Source of the DNA: Rickettsiales bacterium UBA2645
GTDB taxonomy: Bacteria; Pseudomonadota; Alphaproteobacteria; Rickettsiales; UBA1997
Direction of reading: 5' to 3'
Assembly: GCA_002359655.1 (NCBI GenBank)
Contig: DENL01000004.1
Location: 6,538 to 49,213, forward strand
Length of the DNA stretch: 42,676 nucleotides
Shown: piece after piece, positions 40,841 to 42,676 of the stretch
How the letters are laid out: the number at the start of each line of letters is the position of its first letter
Numbering within the stretch: the first letter of the stretch is position 1
Notes under the pieces: model-generated
Database searches by the model: none
The model's input: only the letters and a program-made list of their open reading frames with translations
What the model was told of the DNA's origin: nothing
Made by a program: the position numbers and the translations under genes

Positions 40841-41727
40841 TCAAGAATCTTCTTTATTCTCTATTTCTTCACTTTCTGCTGTTGCTGCTAGTTTATGCCA
40901 ATTTTAATTTGAAAAATGTTACTCCAGAAAAATCGAACGAAATTTCAGTTAGCCTAGTTTCTCTAGCCGGAAGTCAAGATGCCAATCAAAGTAAAACTTC
41001 TGACAATATCCCAATCCCAGAAGCAAAAAAAGAAGAGCCAGTTCCAGAAAAAGTTTTGCCACAACCTCAAGAAGTTAAATCACAAAAAAAATCAAACAAA
41101 AATAAAGTAGTTACTGCGCCAAAAAAAATCGCCAAAGCAAAAGTGGCTAAATCAGTTACTAAGCCAGTAGATACAGCTGCCAATAAAGAAGTTAAAGAAT
41201 TTACCAAGCCAGAAGAAAAACAAGAAGACAGTGAAAAACCTAAACAAGATGAAATTTCTAACGATAAAAAAGACGATAAAAAAGTTATCGAAACTAAAAA
41301 AGATCAAGATCTTGGATCGCAAAAAAAATCAGAAGAAGTACAAGAAGTCAGTAATAAAAAAAATGAGCAAAGCAATGCCGAGTCAAGCAAAGTCAATAAT
41401 ATAGAAAATATCGATCTTTCCGCTAGAGAAAAATTCAATATTCAATCGCAGCTAAAAAGATGTTATTCTCGCTCAGTCGCTGAAATTAATTACAAAGGCA
41501 AAGACAGCGTTATGATTCAAGTTTCAATCAATGAAGAAGGAGTTATTGATTACGATATTGAAGACTCAATCGATATGGAAAAATACGACGAAAATAGAGA
41601 ATATAAAGCTGCCGTTGATAACGCCAAAAGAGCAATTGATTTATGCAGCCCACTGCGAAATTTACCAACAGATAAATATGATGTTTGGAAAGAAGTGGTA
41701 CTGAATTTCGGTGAAACAAAAGAATAG
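40837..41727 (+). CDS. tolA: TolA-like cell-envelope integrity protein
   Basis: A 296-residue protein. It has one N-terminal membrane helix (MIKNLLYSLFLHFLLLLLVY) and a long Lys/Glu/Pro-rich periplasmic spacer from about 45 to 195. The C-terminal domain (SAREKFNIQSQLKRCYSRSV, SVMIQVSINEEGVIDYDIED, AVDNAKRAIDLCSPLRNLPT) fits TolA: paired cysteines and a GxV strand pattern. It reaches across the periplasm towards Pal and TolB, which are not present in this window. It is the last gene of the symporter-lolA-tolR-tolA run. Confidence 0.85.
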   Translation: MIKNLLYSLFLHFLLLLLVYANFNLKNVTPEKSNEISVSLVSLAGSQDANQSKTSDNIPIPEAKKEEPVPEKVLPQPQEVKSQKKSNKNKVVTAPKKIAKAKVAKSVTKPVDTAANKEVKEFTKPEEKQEDSEKPKQDEISNDKKDDKKVIETKKDQDLGSQKKSEEVQEVSNKKNEQSNAESSKVNNIENIDLSAREKFNIQSQLKRCYSRSVAEINYKGKDSVMIQVSINEEGVIDYDIEDSIDMEKYDENREYKAAVDNAKRAIDLCSPLRNLPTDKYDVWKEVVLNFGETKE

Positions 41728-41810
41728 TAAAAATAAAAAATTTCTTGCCAATCACCCTTCCCTATAGAAAATAATTTACGATTTTTCTCTTTAACTTTTT
41801 TTAAAAAAAC

Positions 41811-41984
41811 ATGAAACAAGCCAACATCAAAGAACAATCAGAAAATCAAGTTCCAAAAGAAGCCATACAAGTATTGAAGGTTCTTGAAGAATTAGAAAAC
41901 TTCACTGCTGAATTAAGAAAAAAAGTAATGGCCGAAATCAAAAACAGCAGCAACTCAGTTCATCTAAAACTGGAAGACATGTAA
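41811..41984 (+). CDS. Small hypothetical protein, 57 residues
   Basis: An ATG-initiated frame of 57 codons ending in TAA, 83 bases after tolA. The product starts MKQANIKEQSENQVPKEAIQ and has a strongly helical, amphipathic middle (VLKVLEELENFTAELRKKVM) rich in Glu and Lys. There is no signal or membrane segment. Codon use looks like that of its neighbours. No family is recognised; it could be a small regulator or chaperone-like peptide, or a chance frame. Confidence 0.45.
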   Translation: MKQANIKEQSENQVPKEAIQVLKVLEELENFTAELRKKVMAEIKNSSNSVHLKLEDM

Positions 41985-42198
41985 TGAAATTGCTTTAGAG
42001 CGTTTCCTTAATTGATAAGCTTTTCATCACGCCAAACTCAAGAGGATTTAAGCTGAAACACCTCGTAAAAAATTATTAGATTAACTCGATAAGAACCTTA
42101 CAAAGAAATACCTGCGATTTGAGTAAAATTTTTTTTAAAGTTTTTTTAGAAATATAAAAAACTCGGCAATTTTCTATTCCAATCAATACCATGCCTAT

Positions 42199-42671
42199 AT
42201 GTCAAAAAATCAGCAAAACATATTAGCTTCATCTTCATCAGCCTCAAGTACCTCAAGTGATAATCTTGTTAATGAATTTCCAAATACAGTTGATCTGCCT
42301 ATAATTTTAATCGGAGAAAGCCATGAAGATAAGGCTTCATCTCCTAAAAGAGATATTGCCATTCTTTAAATTAAAGGTTATGGACTTTGTTTTGAAGCTC
42401 CGGCAAGTATGAATTTAACTGAAGTCAAGGCTAAATATAAGGATATGACTGATACTCTTATGGATCAGATCAAAAAGATTGATAAAGTTATAGCGCCACT
42501 AAAATCAAAAAAGACTACGATGTTGTTGTATCTGCCATACAAAGGTCGATCTGCGATCAGTCTTTTAGCAGAAGTCTTATTGGAATGATTACTGCTTATG
42601 GTAATGAAACAGGAAATGAAAATGATGATGATTTCAAAGAAGAAATAGCTATCAACGCCAGTTCGGGATAA
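42199..42671 (+). pseudogene. Broken gene starting MSKNQQNILASS, stop plus frameshift
   Basis: From the ATG at 42199 the frame gives a Ser-rich start and then VDLPIILIGESHEDKASSPK, RDIAIL and a TAA at 42367-42369. The same frame then continues as IKGYGLCFEAPASMNLTEVK. Near 42505-42515, in a run of six As, the sensible reading moves to another frame (KKDYDVVVSAIQRSICDQSF, then SRSLIGMITAYGNE) and ends at 42669-42671. Two lesions make it a likely pseudogene; a homopolymer sequencing error could explain the frameshift but not the stop. The LIGESHED phrase looks like the LGExH start of ChaN or erythromycin-esterase-type folds, but this is weak. Confidence 0.55.
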
Positions 42672-42676
42672 GCTCA

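Noticed and set aside
41550..41837. 95-codon minus-strand frame over the end of tolA
   Set aside because: Antisense shadow of the TolA C-terminal domain.
1..42676. tRNA, rRNA or tmRNA genes
   Set aside because: No sequence with a cloverleaf pattern or rRNA-like conserved stretches was found in the gaps between genes.

Overview
The window is AT-rich, densely coded, and reads as a chromosomal segment of an alphaproteobacterium. The reasons are the rpoZ then rsh/spoT order, an aerobic coproporphyrinogen oxidase, a CcmH-type cytochrome c maturation protein, LptE, KdsD, TolR/TolA and LolA envelope genes, and a PntB subunit. Intergenic palindromic repeats, decayed genes, ankyrin-repeat proteins and solute carriers for organic acids suggest a host-associated, Rickettsiales- or Holosporales-like lineage. 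De novo purine and pyrimidine genes, peptidoglycan genes and LPS genes are all kept, so it is not a strongly reduced Rickettsia. Species cannot be fixed from the sequence alone.

Layout. 1-4.4 kb (minus): an MFS transporter fragment, a YdhS-like FAD/NAD(P) protein, a DUF6356 membrane protein, rsh (spoT) and rpoZ. 4.4-9.0 kb (plus): map, a nitronate-monooxygenase-family protein, pyrG and lptE. 9.0-11.8 kb (minus): purQ, purS and purC, then a block of palindromic repeats, then hemF. 11.9-18.2 kb (plus): tyrS, a PfkB-family kinase, murF, mraY and cimA, tightly packed. 18.2-20.5 kb: an accessory patch with an ankyrin-gene fragment, a dead transposase fragment, and an intact ankyrin protein whose N-terminal region has a caspase-like His-Gly / Cys pattern. 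20.8-23.5 kb (minus): thiD, a LysE-family exporter and pyrC. 23.7-24.9 kb: a second accessory patch with a DUF1016-N domain fused to a staphylococcal-nuclease-like domain, a perfect 28-bp palindrome just upstream of it, and the tail of a Fic-type protein. 24.9-28.2 kb (minus): guaA, a 208-bp inverted-repeat element, gpsA (whose C-terminus is written by a repeat) and acpS. 28.5-31.6 kb (plus): three genes resembling the GspL/PilM-N, PilO/GspM and PilP/GspB inner-membrane platform of type II secretion or type IV pili. 31.6-37.0 kb: pyrE (minus), then kdsD, pntB, efp, dapF, ccmH and a GNAT acetyltransferase (plus), closed by a strong bidirectional terminator. 37.1-41.7 kb: a TAXI solute-binding protein (minus), then a dicarboxylate/amino-acid:cation symporter, lolA, tolR/exbD and tolA (plus). 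41.8-42.7 kb: a 57-residue hypothetical ORF and a pseudogene broken by a stop and a frameshift.

Together the core genes cover purine synthesis (purC, purS, purQ, guaA), pyrimidine synthesis (pyrC, pyrE, pyrG), wall and membrane precursors (murF, mraY, dapF, gpsA, acpS), LPS (kdsD, lptE) and envelope integrity (lolA, tolR, tolA). The most unusual content is the ankyrin protein with a possible clan-CD peptidase domain, the DUF1016-N/SNase fusion with its palindrome, the divergent secretion-platform trio, and several families of palindromic repeats, one of which has entered a coding sequence.
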